This document shows, one piece after another, positions 42,483 through 52,807 of a stretch of 64,000 bases of DNA. Within the stretch, counting starts at the first letter, position 1, and every line of letters begins with the position of its first letter. The notes beneath the pieces were generated by a model. That model made no database searches, was not told the origin of the DNA, and worked only from the letters and a program-made list of their open reading frames with translations. The DNA lies in NCBI GenBank assembly GCA_964433675.1, contig CAYSSJ010000012.1:1-64000 (forward strand), written 5' to 3'. Source of the DNA: CAYSSJ01 sp964433675. Lineage in GTDB: Bacteria > Cloacimonadota > Cloacimonadia > Cloacimonadales > TCS61. The translations under genes were made by a program, and so were the position numbers.

Positions 42483-43568
42483 TTACGAACGTTCTTTGAT
42501 AAAACCGCCACCGATGAGAATATCTCCATCGTAGATAACCGCAGATTGACCGGGAGTGATGGCATCTCCGCTATGTTTTAGCTTTATCAGATAACGATCT
42601 TCTGTGATTTTATTCACAATAGCATTAGTTTCTCTTTGTGTATAGCGAACTTTTACGGTAGCTTCAAATTCATCGGGCGGCACTTTGTAGGCTATCCAAT
42701 TTGTATCTTCGATAATGAAAGTATCATGATGCAGTTCATCTGAAGTGCCCACAACGATGCGGTTATTTTTGCTATCTATATCTATTACATAAAGAGGTTC
42801 TGAGTACGAAATTCCCAATCCTCTTCGTTGACCGATAGTATAATTCCAAAAGCCATTATGTTTACCCAATTTCTCACCTTTACGGTTCACTATCCATCCT
42901 TCTTTTGTGTTGATACCCAGCAATTCGGTATAATCACCGGCATAAAAGTCTTGACTCTCTTTTTTGTCAACCACCGGCAGGTTCAGCTCCGCTGCTAACG
43001 AACGAATCTCATTTTTGGTTTTGTTGCCCAATGGGAATAGGGTGGCAGCCAACTGCTCTTGGGATAATCTATAGAGGAAATAAGATTGATCTTTTTTTGT
43101 ATCGACACCTTTTTTAAGTAAATAAAGGCCGGATGTGTCATCGAATTCGATACGAGCGTAGTGGCCGGTGGCGAATTTATCGTATTGGATGCCGGATCTT
43201 CTCACCAATTCGGGTAAGATATTCATCTTAACTTTTTGATTGCATACCACACAAGGATTAGGAGTTCTACCGGAGAGATACTCATTTTTGAAATATTTCA
43301 GCACTATATCTTTATAATTTTGTGAACAATCATACACATGGAAAGGGATATCGAGAAGTTTGGCTATATGCCGTGCTTCTTCGATCTCCGCTTCTTCGTC
43401 GGGACCGTAGCAGGCATGTTTCCCACTTTCACCATAATGACCATCCCAAACAGCCATGGTGACACCAAAGACATCGTGTCCTTCCGATTTGAGAATATAA
43501 GCAGTGATAGAAGAGTCTATCCCACCACTCATTCCTACGGCAATTTTCAGTTTCTTAGGTGAAGACAC
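42483..43568 (-). CDS. mnmA: tRNA-specific 2-thiouridylase MnmA
   Basis: 361 residues from GTG at 43568. ATGs further upstream lie in murA coding sequence and would add residues absent from the family. PP-loop GMSGGIDSS (12-20), catalytic cysteine in NPCVVCNQKVK, then GHYARIE, DQSYFLYRL, KKESQDFYAG, YTIGQRRGLGIS and a C-terminal beta-barrel. Thiolates U34 of tRNA-Lys, -Glu and -Gln. Overlaps the end of murA by 14 bases, with GGGAGG upstream of the start. Confidence 0.94.
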   Translation of the reverse strand: MSSPKKLKIAVGMSGGIDSSITAYILKSEGHDVFGVTMAVWDGHYGESGKHACYGPDEEAEIEEARHIAKLLDIPFHVYDCSQNYKDIVLKYFKNEYLSGRTPNPCVVCNQKVKMNILPELVRRSGIQYDKFATGHYARIEFDDTSGLYLLKKGVDTKKDQSYFLYRLSQEQLAATLFPLGNKTKNEIRSLAAELNLPVVDKKESQDFYAGDYTELLGINTKEGWIVNRKGEKLGKHNGFWNYTIGQRRGLGISYSEPLYVIDIDSKNNRIVVGTSDELHHDTFIIEDTNWIAYKVPPDEFEATVKVRYTQRETNAIVNKITEDRYLIKLKHSGDAITPGQSAVIYDGDILIGGGFIKERS

Positions 43569-44805
43569 GTTTGATCTTTCCTCCCAATTGATTAAGTTTT
43601 TCTTCGATTCTATCATACCCACGGTCGATATGATAAATTCTGGAGATATGGGTTTTTCCGTCCGCAGCCAATCCTGCCAAAACCAAGGCTGCACTAGCCC
43701 GTAGATCTGTCGCCATCACCGGTGCACCGCTTAATCTTTCCACCCCTTTTATAGTCGCTATATTTTTTTGTACTGATATATCGGCATCCAATCGGTTCAA
43801 TTCTGCCACATGCATGAATCTTTCGGGGAAAATAGTCTCTTTTATAGTCGCTTCCCCATCACAGAGGGTCATATAAGCCATAAACTGAGCCTGCAGATCA
43901 GTTGGGAAACCAGGATATGGTTTGGTTATTATATTGGTAGGAACGATCTTTTCAGGAGGTATTATCGTGATCTTATCATCTTTGATCTCGAACTGACACC
44001 CGGAGCGTTGCATAGTTTGGATGAGAGCAGAGAGATGGTCGGGCATGCAGTTTGAAACGGTGATCTTACTTTTTGTGATCGCACCTGCAAACAGAAAAGT
44101 ACCGGCTTCGATCCGATCGGGGATCATGGTCATCTCGGTGGGGTTCAGTTTATCAACACCTTCTATATAAATTTTGTTGCTTTCTTTTTCTATTTTTGCT
44201 CCCATAGTAATGAGGAAATCTATCAGAGCATCTACTTCCGGTTCCTGAGCTGCATTCTTAATCACAGTCTTACCTTTTGCTAAAACAGCGGCACAAAGAG
44301 CATTCTCTGTAGCACCGACACTAACTTTATCGAAATCTATTGTAGCTGCTGTCAGTTCACTGCTTTGGGCTACTATATAGCCGTGTTCCACATCGATGGT
44401 AGCTCCCAGCGCTTGCATAGCCCTGATATGGAGATCTACCGGGCGTGTACCGATTGCACATCCACCCGGTAGAGAAACACGAGCTTGTCCGAATCTTGCC
44501 AATAGAGGACCCAACACATTGATAGAAGCTCGCATTTTACTCACGAGCTCGTAAGGAGCTTCATGATAGGAGCAATGTTGTGTATCTATGAGCATAGTAT
44601 GGTTCTGGAAATCCACTTTGGCACCGATAATGCGAAGCAGATGCGACATCATTTTGATGTCGTTCAAACGTGGGACATTGTGTAAAACAAATTCTCCCTT
44701 TGCCAAGAGAGTAGCAGTCATTATCGGTAGAATGGCATTCTTTGCACCACTCACGGCTACTTGACCGGATAACTTTTTTTCTCCTTCTATTACAAAACTA
44801 TCCAT
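43555..44805 (-). CDS. murA: UDP-N-acetylglucosamine 1-carboxyvinyltransferase
   Basis: 416 residues. First committed step of peptidoglycan synthesis. K22 in SGAKNAILP and the catalytic cysteine C116 in LPGGCAIGTRPVDLHI, the residue alkylated by fosfomycin, is present as Cys and not Asp. PGFPTDLQAQFMAYM and further EPSP-synthase-fold repeats follow. ATG at 44805 overlaps the prmC stop by eight bases, with AGGA nine bases upstream. Confidence 0.96.
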   Translation of the reverse strand: MDSFVIEGEKKLSGQVAVSGAKNAILPIMTATLLAKGEFVLHNVPRLNDIKMMSHLLRIIGAKVDFQNHTMLIDTQHCSYHEAPYELVSKMRASINVLGPLLARFGQARVSLPGGCAIGTRPVDLHIRAMQALGATIDVEHGYIVAQSSELTAATIDFDKVSVGATENALCAAVLAKGKTVIKNAAQEPEVDALIDFLITMGAKIEKESNKIYIEGVDKLNPTEMTMIPDRIEAGTFLFAGAITKSKITVSNCMPDHLSALIQTMQRSGCQFEIKDDKITIIPPEKIVPTNIITKPYPGFPTDLQAQFMAYMTLCDGEATIKETIFPERFMHVAELNRLDADISVQKNIATIKGVERLSGAPVMATDLRASAALVLAGLAADGKTHISRIYHIDRGYDRIEEKLNQLGGKIKRVFT

Positions 44806-45643
44806 ATTTCATTCCTAACTTCAGAATTCGATCGAATCCATTCAAATCTTTTTTCAATGCTAATATTTTATAACCGTACTTTTCTGCCAACATTTTTATT
44901 TTGGCTGCTTGCTGTGAACCGATCTCTAAATAGATCAAACCATTTTCATTAAGGTGCGAGCGAGCTTCTGATAATATGTTCCGGTAATAGTAAAATCCTT
45001 CTTCCGGAGCAACTAAAGCAGAGCGAGGTTCATATTCACACACCTCTTTGGAAAGAGTGGCGTATTCTTCTTCGGAGATATAGGGTGGATTTGAGACTAT
45101 GATATCGAATTTTCCTGCTATGCTCTCGAACAGATCACTTTGCACAAACATGAGATTAGCTTTGTTTTCCTTAGCATTTTGTTCTGCTATTCTTAGGGCT
45201 GCTACAGATACATCTGTAGCTACAATATCAAAGTCCGAATGTTGATTTTTCAAAGCTATGGAGATTGCTCCGCTACCTGTTCCTATTTCTAAAATCTTGC
45301 GCTTACCTTCGTTTTCTACAAGAATAAGCTCGACGAGATATTCCGTTTCCGGTCTGGGAATCAAGACATTGCTATTCACTCGGATAGTGTAGCCATAAAA
45401 GGTTGTCTCTTCCAAGATGTATTGAATTGGTTCGTGATTAGCTCGTCTGACTATGTATTTTTTTAGCAATTCTCTTTTTGGTGGCAGAATTGGTTCGTCA
45501 AAATTAAGATAGAGGTCAAAGCGTTTGTATCCCAATACATGAGCGATAATAAGTTCTGCATTAAGTCGGGCATTATCGATATTTTGCTTATCAAAATAAT
45601 CTGTAGTCCAGTTTAGTATTTCTAATATTGTCCAATGTTTCAA
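44798..45643 (-). CDS. prmC: Peptide chain release factor N5-glutamine methyltransferase
   Basis: 281 residues. Methylates the GGQ glutamine of release factors. LPRPETEYLVE-like IPRPETEYLVE, SAM motif ILEIGTGSGAISIAL and catalytic NPPYI are all present, along with the N-terminal five-helix domain. No ATG is available: the TTG at 45643 opens MKHWTILEIL, 13 bases after the fusA stop, and the ribosome site is weak, so expression may rely on coupling to fusA. Confidence 0.92.
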   Translation of the reverse strand: MKHWTILEILNWTTDYFDKQNIDNARLNAELIIAHVLGYKRFDLYLNFDEPILPPKRELLKKYIVRRANHEPIQYILEETTFYGYTIRVNSNVLIPRPETEYLVELILVENEGKRKILEIGTGSGAISIALKNQHSDFDIVATDVSVAALRIAEQNAKENKANLMFVQSDLFESIAGKFDIIVSNPPYISEEEYATLSKEVCEYEPRSALVAPEEGFYYYRNILSEARSHLNENGLIYLEIGSQQAAKIKMLAEKYGYKILALKKDLNGFDRILKLGMKYG

Positions 45644-45656
45644 GGTACTGAGAAGA

Positions 45657-47747
45657 TCAATAGCCCCGAATTTTTTTCAGGATTCTTTCCTGAACTTGAG
45701 CGGGGACTTTTTCGTAGCTATGAAATTCCATCGTATAAATTGCTCTTCCCTGAGAAATGGAACGCAATCTGGTGGAATATCCAAATAATTCGCTCATAGG
45801 AATCTCAGCTATTATTTGTTCTTTTTTGGCTGTTTGTCTGATCGCGATGATCTTTCCACGCTTGGCATTAATATCTCCGATAATATCGCCGACAAAATCT
45901 TCGGGAGTAAGAATGGTAACAGCCATGATCGGCTCCATAATCACCGCACTTGCCTGTCGCAGTCCTTTTCCCACAGCGATAGAAGTGGCAATACTGAAAG
46001 CTGATTCATTTGAATCAACTTCGTGGTATTTTCCATCTATAAGCTCTATCTTGACTCTTTCTACCGGGCAACTCATCAGAGGTCCGTCCAAACATGCATT
46101 CAGAGCACTCTCTTGGATGGCGTGCCAATACTCTTTCGGGATGATCTCCGGTGTGATTGAGTTAACAAAGATGTTTTTCTTACCGGTAGCTTGCTCCTTT
46201 TTAGACATCGGTGAGATTCTCAGTTTGACAACAGCGAAATGACCCTTGCCTCCTACTTCTCTGATAAATTCACCTTCTACCGTACTGACGGACTCGATAG
46301 TTTCTTTATATGCAACTTGGGGAGTTCCCACATTAGCTTGGACATTGTATTCTCGCTTCAAGCGATCAAGTGTGATTTCCAGGTGCAATTCACCCATGCC
46401 AGAGATCAGTGTTTGCCCTGTATCAGGACTTTGAGAAACTCTGAGGGTGGGGTCTTCTTCTTCCAATTTGCGCATAGCTGAGTTGAGATCTTCCTCTCCT
46501 GCTTTTGTCTTCGGTTCTATTGCTATAGAGATAACAGCATCAGGGAAGTCGATATTCTCAAGGCGGAGGGGAAAATCTTCTGATGTAAGCGTGTCTCCGG
46601 TTTTAACAAACTTCAGCCCTACTAGCGCAGCTATATCTCCTGCTTTTAGTTCCTGAATGTCTTTTCTTTTGTTGGAGTGGATCTGTAATATTCGCCCGAT
46701 TCTCTCTTTTTTGCCATCAGTTCGGTTGACTATCGTCTCTCCCTTTTTAATAGCCCCCGAATACACCCGCACATAAATCACTTTACCGACATATCTATCT
46801 ACTTGAACTTTGAAAGCCAATGCAGAAAAGGAACTATTGAGTTTGGGATATACTTTCTTCACTTCGTCAGTATCGATCATTTTGCCCTGGATGGGTGGAA
46901 CTTCGAGTGGTGAAGGAAGAAAATCTGTTATTGCATTGAGTAAAAGCTGAATCCCTTTGTTTTTTAGCGAAGAGCCGCATAAGATAGGGATAAAACTGTG
47001 TTCTATAGTGGCTTTGCGAATCGCTTCGATCAAGGTATCATATGGGATTGGCTTTTCTTCCAGATAAAGAGACATAAGCTGATCATCGAAATCTGCGAGA
47101 TGTTCTATCAGTTCGTTATGTATTGTGTGTGCTGTATCGAGATATTCTTTTGGGATATCACCTGTTTCAAATTTCATACCCATAGTAGCTTCATCAAAGT
47201 AATACGCTTTCATATCAAGCAGATTGATAATTCCTTCGAATTTATCTTCCTTACCGATAGGGATGTTTATTGGTAATGCGTTACTGGTAAGTCTTTCATG
47301 GATTTTTTCCACAACATTCTCGAAGTCAGCGCCTTGACGGTCAATTTTGTTTATATAAGCAAGACGGGGAACATGATACCGATTTGCCTGATGCCATACA
47401 GTCTCAGATTGAGGCTCTACACCACCAACGGCACAAAATATTCCGATGGCACCATCCAGTACGCGGAGGGATCTTTCCACTTCAGCAGTAAAATCTACAT
47501 GTCCGGGAGTATCGATGATGTTTACTTGCTTGTGATTCCAAAAGAAAGTAGTAACTGCCGAAGTAATAGTAATGCCACGCTCTTTTTCTTGCTCCATCCA
47601 ATCCATCACAGCATTGCCGTCATGAACTTCGCCCATTCTATGGATAATGCCGGTATAGAACAACATCCGTTCGGTGGTTGTTGTCTTACCGGCATCAATA
47701 TGCGCAATTATGCCAATATTGCGTAGCAATGAAAGATCAAAAGACAT
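45657..47747 (-). CDS. fusA: Elongation factor G
   Basis: 696 residues, full length. GTPase motifs AHIDAGKTTTTER (G1), RGITITSA (G2), DTPGHVDF (G3) and NKIDRQGAD (G4), then domains II-V with GMGELHLEI and a C-terminus KVPAQVQERILKKIRGY. Drives ribosomal translocation. It follows rpsL and rpsG as in the str operon, but no tuf follows. tuf is at 59.8 kb instead. Some insert regions depart from E. coli EF-G, as in many bacteria. Confidence 0.97.
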   Translation of the reverse strand: MSFDLSLLRNIGIIAHIDAGKTTTTERMLFYTGIIHRMGEVHDGNAVMDWMEQEKERGITITSAVTTFFWNHKQVNIIDTPGHVDFTAEVERSLRVLDGAIGIFCAVGGVEPQSETVWHQANRYHVPRLAYINKIDRQGADFENVVEKIHERLTSNALPINIPIGKEDKFEGIINLLDMKAYYFDEATMGMKFETGDIPKEYLDTAHTIHNELIEHLADFDDQLMSLYLEEKPIPYDTLIEAIRKATIEHSFIPILCGSSLKNKGIQLLLNAITDFLPSPLEVPPIQGKMIDTDEVKKVYPKLNSSFSALAFKVQVDRYVGKVIYVRVYSGAIKKGETIVNRTDGKKERIGRILQIHSNKRKDIQELKAGDIAALVGLKFVKTGDTLTSEDFPLRLENIDFPDAVISIAIEPKTKAGEEDLNSAMRKLEEEDPTLRVSQSPDTGQTLISGMGELHLEITLDRLKREYNVQANVGTPQVAYKETIESVSTVEGEFIREVGGKGHFAVVKLRISPMSKKEQATGKKNIFVNSITPEIIPKEYWHAIQESALNACLDGPLMSCPVERVKIELIDGKYHEVDSNESAFSIATSIAVGKGLRQASAVIMEPIMAVTILTPEDFVGDIIGDINAKRGKIIAIRQTAKKEQIIAEIPMSELFGYSTRLRSISQGRAIYTMEFHSYEKVPAQVQERILKKIRGY

Positions 47748-47755
47748 CGCTAGAG

Positions 47756-48226
47756 TTACAGTCTAAAATGAGCAAATGCTTTATTTGATTCTGCCATTCG
47801 ATGTGTATCTTCGCGTCGTTTGATGCTAGCGCCTTCTTTTCTGTAGGCTGCCAGTAGTTCTCCTGCCAAACGCTCTTTCATCGTCTTCTCAGTACGATTT
47901 CTGGAGAAAGTTATAATCCATCGGAATGCAAGAGCTTGTGCATTTTTGGGAGTAACTTCGGTTGGCACCTGATAGTTTGCTCCACCGATACGTCTGGAGA
48001 CCACTTTGATCAGAGGTCTCACATTCTCGATAGATTGCAAGAAGACTTCCAAAGGATCTTCTTTGGTTTTTTCCTGAATGATATCAAGAGCTCCATAGAC
48101 TGTTGATTCGGACAAGCTTTTTTTACCTCTTTGCATCACAGTATTGATAAATTTACTTACCACGATACTATTATATTTCGGATCAGGCAAAATTTCGCGT
48201 TCTTCTTGTTTACGTCTTCTAGCCAT
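47756..48226 (-). CDS. rpsG: 30S ribosomal protein S7
   Basis: 156 residues, typical. MARRR start, DPKYNSIVVSKFINTVMQRGKKS, VRPLIKVVSRRIGGANYQVPTEV, and C-terminal KREDTHRMAESNKAFAHFR. Binds the 3' major domain of 16S rRNA. Ribosome site GGAGGC. Nine bases after rpsL. Confidence 0.98.
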   Translation of the reverse strand: MARRRKQEEREILPDPKYNSIVVSKFINTVMQRGKKSLSESTVYGALDIIQEKTKEDPLEVFLQSIENVRPLIKVVSRRIGGANYQVPTEVTPKNAQALAFRWIITFSRNRTEKTMKERLAGELLAAYRKEGASIKRREDTHRMAESNKAFAHFRL

Positions 48227-48235
48227 GATCGCCTC

Positions 48236-48610
48236 CTATTTCTTTGGTCTTTTGGTTCCGTATTTGGAACGAGAATTGATTCTGTTTTCCACGCCGGCAG
48301 TATCCAGAGCACCGCGAACTATATGATAACGAACACCGGGTAAGTCTTTTACCCTGCCACCACGAACGAGTACAATGGAGTGCTCTTGCAAATTATGCCC
48401 TTCACCGGGGATATAAGCTGTTACTTCATATCCGTTTGTCAATCTGATCCTTGCAACTTTACGCAATGCTGAGTTAGGCTTTTTCGGTGTAGTTGTATAT
48501 ACTCTGGTACATACTCCGCGTCTTTGCGGACAAGAAGAGAGAGATCTGTTTTTCTTCTTCTTGTATATTCTTTTTCTTCCCTTTCGGACTAACTGATTAA
48601 TAGTTGGCAC
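48236..48610 (-). CDS. rpsL: 30S ribosomal protein S12
   Basis: 124 residues from GTG at 48610, with AGGAGGAATAATA upstream. TINQLVRKGRKR start, the decoding-centre loop TTPKKPNSALRKVARIRL, and VLVRGGRVKDLPGVRYH. Lysines at the classical streptomycin-resistance positions are the sensitive type. Follows rpoC by 29 bases, joining the rpo and str clusters. Confidence 0.98.
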   Translation of the reverse strand: MPTINQLVRKGRKRIYKKKKNRSLSSCPQRRGVCTRVYTTTPKKPNSALRKVARIRLTNGYEVTAYIPGEGHNLQEHSIVLVRGGRVKDLPGVRYHIVRGALDTAGVENRINSRSKYGTKRPKK

Positions 48611-48639
48611 TATTATTCCTCCTTAGTATTTTATTTTTC

Positions 48640-51600
48640 TTAGAAATCAAGGATACTCTCCACGCTCTCTTTTTCTTCTCTGTGAGCAAAGTCATTGATG
48701 ATATCGGTGATAGATTTGCCCTCATCCAGAGCTTTTTTGATCTGACTGTTGTAATGCTTCGTGCCTGTACCTATCGGGATTCTATGACCGATAATGATAC
48801 TTTCTTTCAAGCCTTCCAACCTGTCCACAGCTCCTTCGATTGCAGATTGTGTGAGCACTTTGGTCGTCTCTTGGAACGATGCTGCCGATAGCCAGCTATC
48901 GGTCAGAAGCGATGCTTTGGTGATTCCCAAGAGCAACTGCTCAAAAGTGGCTCCTTCGCCACCCTCTTCTTCTATGCGTAGATTCTCTTTCGTCACTTGA
49001 TTTCTATCTACTATTTCACCTTCCAGGAGCATAGTGTGTCCCGGATTCAGTACTTTTACTTTTCTAAACATCTGGCGGATAATGACACCTATATGCTTGT
49101 CATCTATTTTCACACCCTGTTTTCTATAAACTTCTTGGATCTCGTCCAGGATGAGTTTCTGTGCAGCCAGAATACCCTTAGCTCTTAGTATGTCATGAGG
49201 ATCCAAGGGACCGCTAGATAGTGCATCTCCACTTTCTACTATATCTCCCTGATGGACGATAATACGTTTGCCCGGAGGAATGACATATTTCTTCTCAGTA
49301 CCATCATCTGCTAAGATATAGATCACACGACCACTCTTGGTCAGATCACCAATAGTTACTTTCCCGGCAATTTCTGATAAGATGGCTTTGTCGTTCGGAG
49401 ATCTGGCTTCAAACAGATCTTCAATTCTTGGCAGTCCGCCGGTAATATCACTTTGTTTGATAGTAACACGAGAAGATTTACCCAAGATATCTCCCGGATG
49501 AACATAAATGCCATTTTCTGCTTCTATTTTCATGCCGGCTGGGATGGGTACGAGCACTTCTCTTCCGCTATCTGTTATGATCTTGAATTGTGCCTGAAGT
49601 TTTCTGTCTTTTGATTCGATGATAGTGACTTCCCGAGTACCGATGAGATCATTGAATTCCTCTTTGTAGGTTACATCTTTGATGAAATGTTCATAAACCA
49701 GTTTACCTTTGGCTGTCGCTATCAATGGATTGTTGTAGTTATCCCAACTAAACAGTTTAGTGTTTTTCACAACCCTCTGTCCATCCTTAACATGGATAGT
49801 AGCGGCATATTCTGTTCGGAATGTTTCCAACACAGCCCCATCGGTCTCACTTACGATCTGAATTCTTCCCAAATGACTGATAGAAACTAGCTCACCGGAA
49901 CGATTTTTGACCGTGTTCATTTTTTGGAACTTGATGATACCGTCCGTGCCGGCTACTACTTCTGCCAAATCTACATCAGTACTGGTTGAACCACCAATAT
50001 GAAAAGTCCTGAGTGTAAGCTGAGTGCCGGGTTCACCGATACTTTGCGCAGCAACTACTCCGACAGGATCGCCGATGGTGACCGGCTTGTTTGTGCCCAG
50101 ATTTCGTCCGTAACATTTGGCACAAACTCCACTTTTAGCTTCACAAGTAACTATGGAGCGAATTTTTACCTCATTTATCCCATGATGCTGAATGAGCATG
50201 GCTTTCTCATTTGTGACCAATTCATGCGCATGAACGATTACCTTATCAGTAATCGGATCTACAATGTCTTCGGCAGCGGTACGCCCTTTGATCCTTTCAG
50301 ATAAGGGTTCCACGATCTCCAGACCTTCTCGCAATGCTGATATAGGCCATCCTTGTACTGTCCCACAGTCTTCTGTTGTCACAATACAGTTCTGTGCCAC
50401 ATCGACCAATCTTCTGGTTAGATAGCCGGCTCCTGCAGTCTTCAGGGCAGTATCAGCCAATCCTTTACGTGCACCGTGAGTTGAGATGAAGTATTCTAAG
50501 ACGGTCAGACCTTCCTTGAAATTCGATTTAATAGGAGTTTCGATAACTTCTGCGTAGTCAGCTCCACCTTTGGAAGGCTTATCCATAAGACCACGCATAC
50601 CACCAAGCTGTTTGATCTGATCTCTACCGCCACGGGCACCGGAAATATACATAATATTGATCGGGTTAAAACCTTCTTGATCCACTTCGAGTTGACGCAT
50701 CAGATCTTCCGTCACCAGTTCGGTTGCCATTTTCCATCTATCTATAATACGATTGTATCTCTCTGTATCAGTGATCTCACCACTATTATAACTTTTTTGG
50801 ATGCGTTGAATATCTTTTTCTGATTTGTTGATAATCTTTTCTTTGCTCTTAGGAGAGATCACATCACTGGCACTGAAAGTGATTCCGGCACGAGTAGCAT
50901 AAGTGAATCCCAGCTCTTTGATATGATCTAACACCTCTACTGTGCCTTGCTGTCCAACAGTTTCGAAACATACCATCGCCAAATCGTTCAGCTTCCCTTT
51001 AGTCAGAGTATAATTGACATATTCCATCTCTTTGGGAAGTATCTGATTAAATATTACACGCCCAACGGTTGTAGTAATCTTTTTATTATCTACCAGTAGA
51101 TTGATCCAGTCATGAATATCCAAAGATCGTTCTCTGTTTTCTCCTTTGATTGAATAATGAAGTTCTTGATATTCATAAGCATGGATGACTTCTTCTGGTG
51201 AGCTGAAATAACGTAGCTTTCTTATCTGTTCTGCTGTTTCAGGCTCTTGTTTCTTCACAGCAGTAAGATAATAGTTGCCCAAGACAATATCCTGATTCAT
51301 AGCCATTGCCAGTTTACCGTTTGCCGGTAGCAATATATTTCTGGAAGACATCATCAGGATGCGTGCTTCCATTTGCGCTTCATGAGAGAGAGGCACATGA
51401 ACTGCCATTTGATCACCATCAAAGTCGGCGTTGTAAGGGATACAGACCAAAGGATGAATTTCAATCGCTTTACCTTCGGTGAGGATCGGCATAAATGCTT
51501 GAATACCATGCTTGTGAAGCGTAGGAGCACGGTTTAGTAAAACCGGATAGTCTTTGATAACATCATCCAAGATCTTCCAAATCTCCGGTCGCTTCTTCTC

Positions 51601-52794
51601 GATCATCTTTTTGGCAGTTTTGGCTTTTTCAGCTTCACCCATTTTTTCCAAACGCTCGATGATGAACGGCTTGAAAAGTTCGATCGCCATCTCTTTGGGG
51701 AGGCCGCATTGATGAAGTTTGAGCTCCGGTCCTATGGTGATAACCGATCTGCCTGAATAGTCTACTCGTTTACCCAATAGGTTCTGACGGAATCTACCTG
51801 TCTTGCCCTTCAACTGGTCAGCAAGTGACTTAAGAGGACGGTTTCCGCGTCCTTTGACCGGTCTGGATTTTCTGGTATTATCGATCAGTGCATCTACCGC
51901 TTCCTGAAGCATACGCTTCTCATTACGAAGGATCACTTCAGGTGCGTTTATATCTATAAGCCCGCGCAGTCGATTGTTCCTCGTGATTACGCGTTTGTAT
52001 AATTCGTTGAAATCTGCTGTAGCGAATCTACCACCTTCCAATTGTACTAAAGGTCTCAAAGTGGGGGGTAAAACAGGCAAAACTTCCATTATCGTCCATT
52101 CCGGTTTGTTAGAAGACTTTCTAAAAGCATCTATGATCTTCAGCCGTTTGATCGCCTTCTGTTTTTTCTGTACGGAAGTTTCCATCTTGATGACGGTGCG
52201 CAAATTCATCGCTTCGTCTTCGAGGTTCAATTTTTCTAACAAAGCTTTGATAGCTTCTGCACCCATACGTACATCAAAATCTTCGCTGACGCGATCTCGG
52301 ATCTCGTAGTATTCATCCACATCTATAAGGTCACCGATCTCATAATCGCTATCACCCGGGTTCATTACTATGAATGATTCGTAATATAAAATCCTCTCCA
52401 GTTTGGTAGTAGGCAAATCCAAAAGTGTGCCTACTACACTGGGGATACTCTTGATAAACCAGATGTGGGCTACAGGTACGGCTAATTCCACATGACCTAG
52501 TCTGGATCTTCGCACTCTGGAAGTAGTGATTTCCACGCCACAACGATCACAGACCGTATTTTGAAAGCGCTTTTTCTTGTATTTGCCACAACTGCATTCA
52601 TAATCTTTCTCAGGTCCGAAGATTCGTTCGCAGAAAAGACCACCTTTTTCCGGTTTCAGAGTTCTGTAATTCAGTGTATCAGGCTTGGTGACCTCACCGT
52701 ACGACCATTCTCTAATAGATTCCGGAGAAGCTATCTTTATACGGACTTGATCAAAGTCTTCTATCTTTTTATTTTGCTTAGTTTCTCTAATCAC
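48640..52794 (-). CDS. rpoC: DNA-directed RNA polymerase subunit beta-prime
   Basis: 1,384 residues from GTG at 52794. Zinc-binding CSCGKYKK...CDRCGVE near residue 68, the active-site NADFDGDQMAVH, the bridge and trigger regions (GARKGLADTALKTAGAGYLTRRLVD) and the second zinc site CEAKSGVCAKCYGRNL. Length and continuity indicate a single intact gene without large lineage inserts. Thirteen bases after rpoB. Confidence 0.98.
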   Translation of the reverse strand: MIRETKQNKKIEDFDQVRIKIASPESIREWSYGEVTKPDTLNYRTLKPEKGGLFCERIFGPEKDYECSCGKYKKKRFQNTVCDRCGVEITTSRVRRSRLGHVELAVPVAHIWFIKSIPSVVGTLLDLPTTKLERILYYESFIVMNPGDSDYEIGDLIDVDEYYEIRDRVSEDFDVRMGAEAIKALLEKLNLEDEAMNLRTVIKMETSVQKKQKAIKRLKIIDAFRKSSNKPEWTIMEVLPVLPPTLRPLVQLEGGRFATADFNELYKRVITRNNRLRGLIDINAPEVILRNEKRMLQEAVDALIDNTRKSRPVKGRGNRPLKSLADQLKGKTGRFRQNLLGKRVDYSGRSVITIGPELKLHQCGLPKEMAIELFKPFIIERLEKMGEAEKAKTAKKMIEKKRPEIWKILDDVIKDYPVLLNRAPTLHKHGIQAFMPILTEGKAIEIHPLVCIPYNADFDGDQMAVHVPLSHEAQMEARILMMSSRNILLPANGKLAMAMNQDIVLGNYYLTAVKKQEPETAEQIRKLRYFSSPEEVIHAYEYQELHYSIKGENRERSLDIHDWINLLVDNKKITTTVGRVIFNQILPKEMEYVNYTLTKGKLNDLAMVCFETVGQQGTVEVLDHIKELGFTYATRAGITFSASDVISPKSKEKIINKSEKDIQRIQKSYNSGEITDTERYNRIIDRWKMATELVTEDLMRQLEVDQEGFNPINIMYISGARGGRDQIKQLGGMRGLMDKPSKGGADYAEVIETPIKSNFKEGLTVLEYFISTHGARKGLADTALKTAGAGYLTRRLVDVAQNCIVTTEDCGTVQGWPISALREGLEIVEPLSERIKGRTAAEDIVDPITDKVIVHAHELVTNEKAMLIQHHGINEVKIRSIVTCEAKSGVCAKCYGRNLGTNKPVTIGDPVGVVAAQSIGEPGTQLTLRTFHIGGSTSTDVDLAEVVAGTDGIIKFQKMNTVKNRSGELVSISHLGRIQIVSETDGAVLETFRTEYAATIHVKDGQRVVKNTKLFSWDNYNNPLIATAKGKLVYEHFIKDVTYKEEFNDLIGTREVTIIESKDRKLQAQFKIITDSGREVLVPIPAGMKIEAENGIYVHPGDILGKSSRVTIKQSDITGGLPRIEDLFEARSPNDKAILSEIAGKVTIGDLTKSGRVIYILADDGTEKKYVIPPGKRIIVHQGDIVESGDALSSGPLDPHDILRAKGILAAQKLILDEIQEVYRKQGVKIDDKHIGVIIRQMFRKVKVLNPGHTMLLEGEIVDRNQVTKENLRIEEEGGEGATFEQLLLGITKASLLTDSWLSAASFQETTKVLTQSAIEGAVDRLEGLKESIIIGHRIPIGTGTKHYNSQIKKALDEGKSITDIINDFAHREEKESVESILDF

Positions 52795-52807
52795 TCATAA
52801 CCCCCAG

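Noticed and set aside
43569..43694. Longer N-terminus for MnmA
   Set aside because: The extension lies inside murA in another frame. The GTG at 43568 gives the normal family N-terminus next to the PP-loop.
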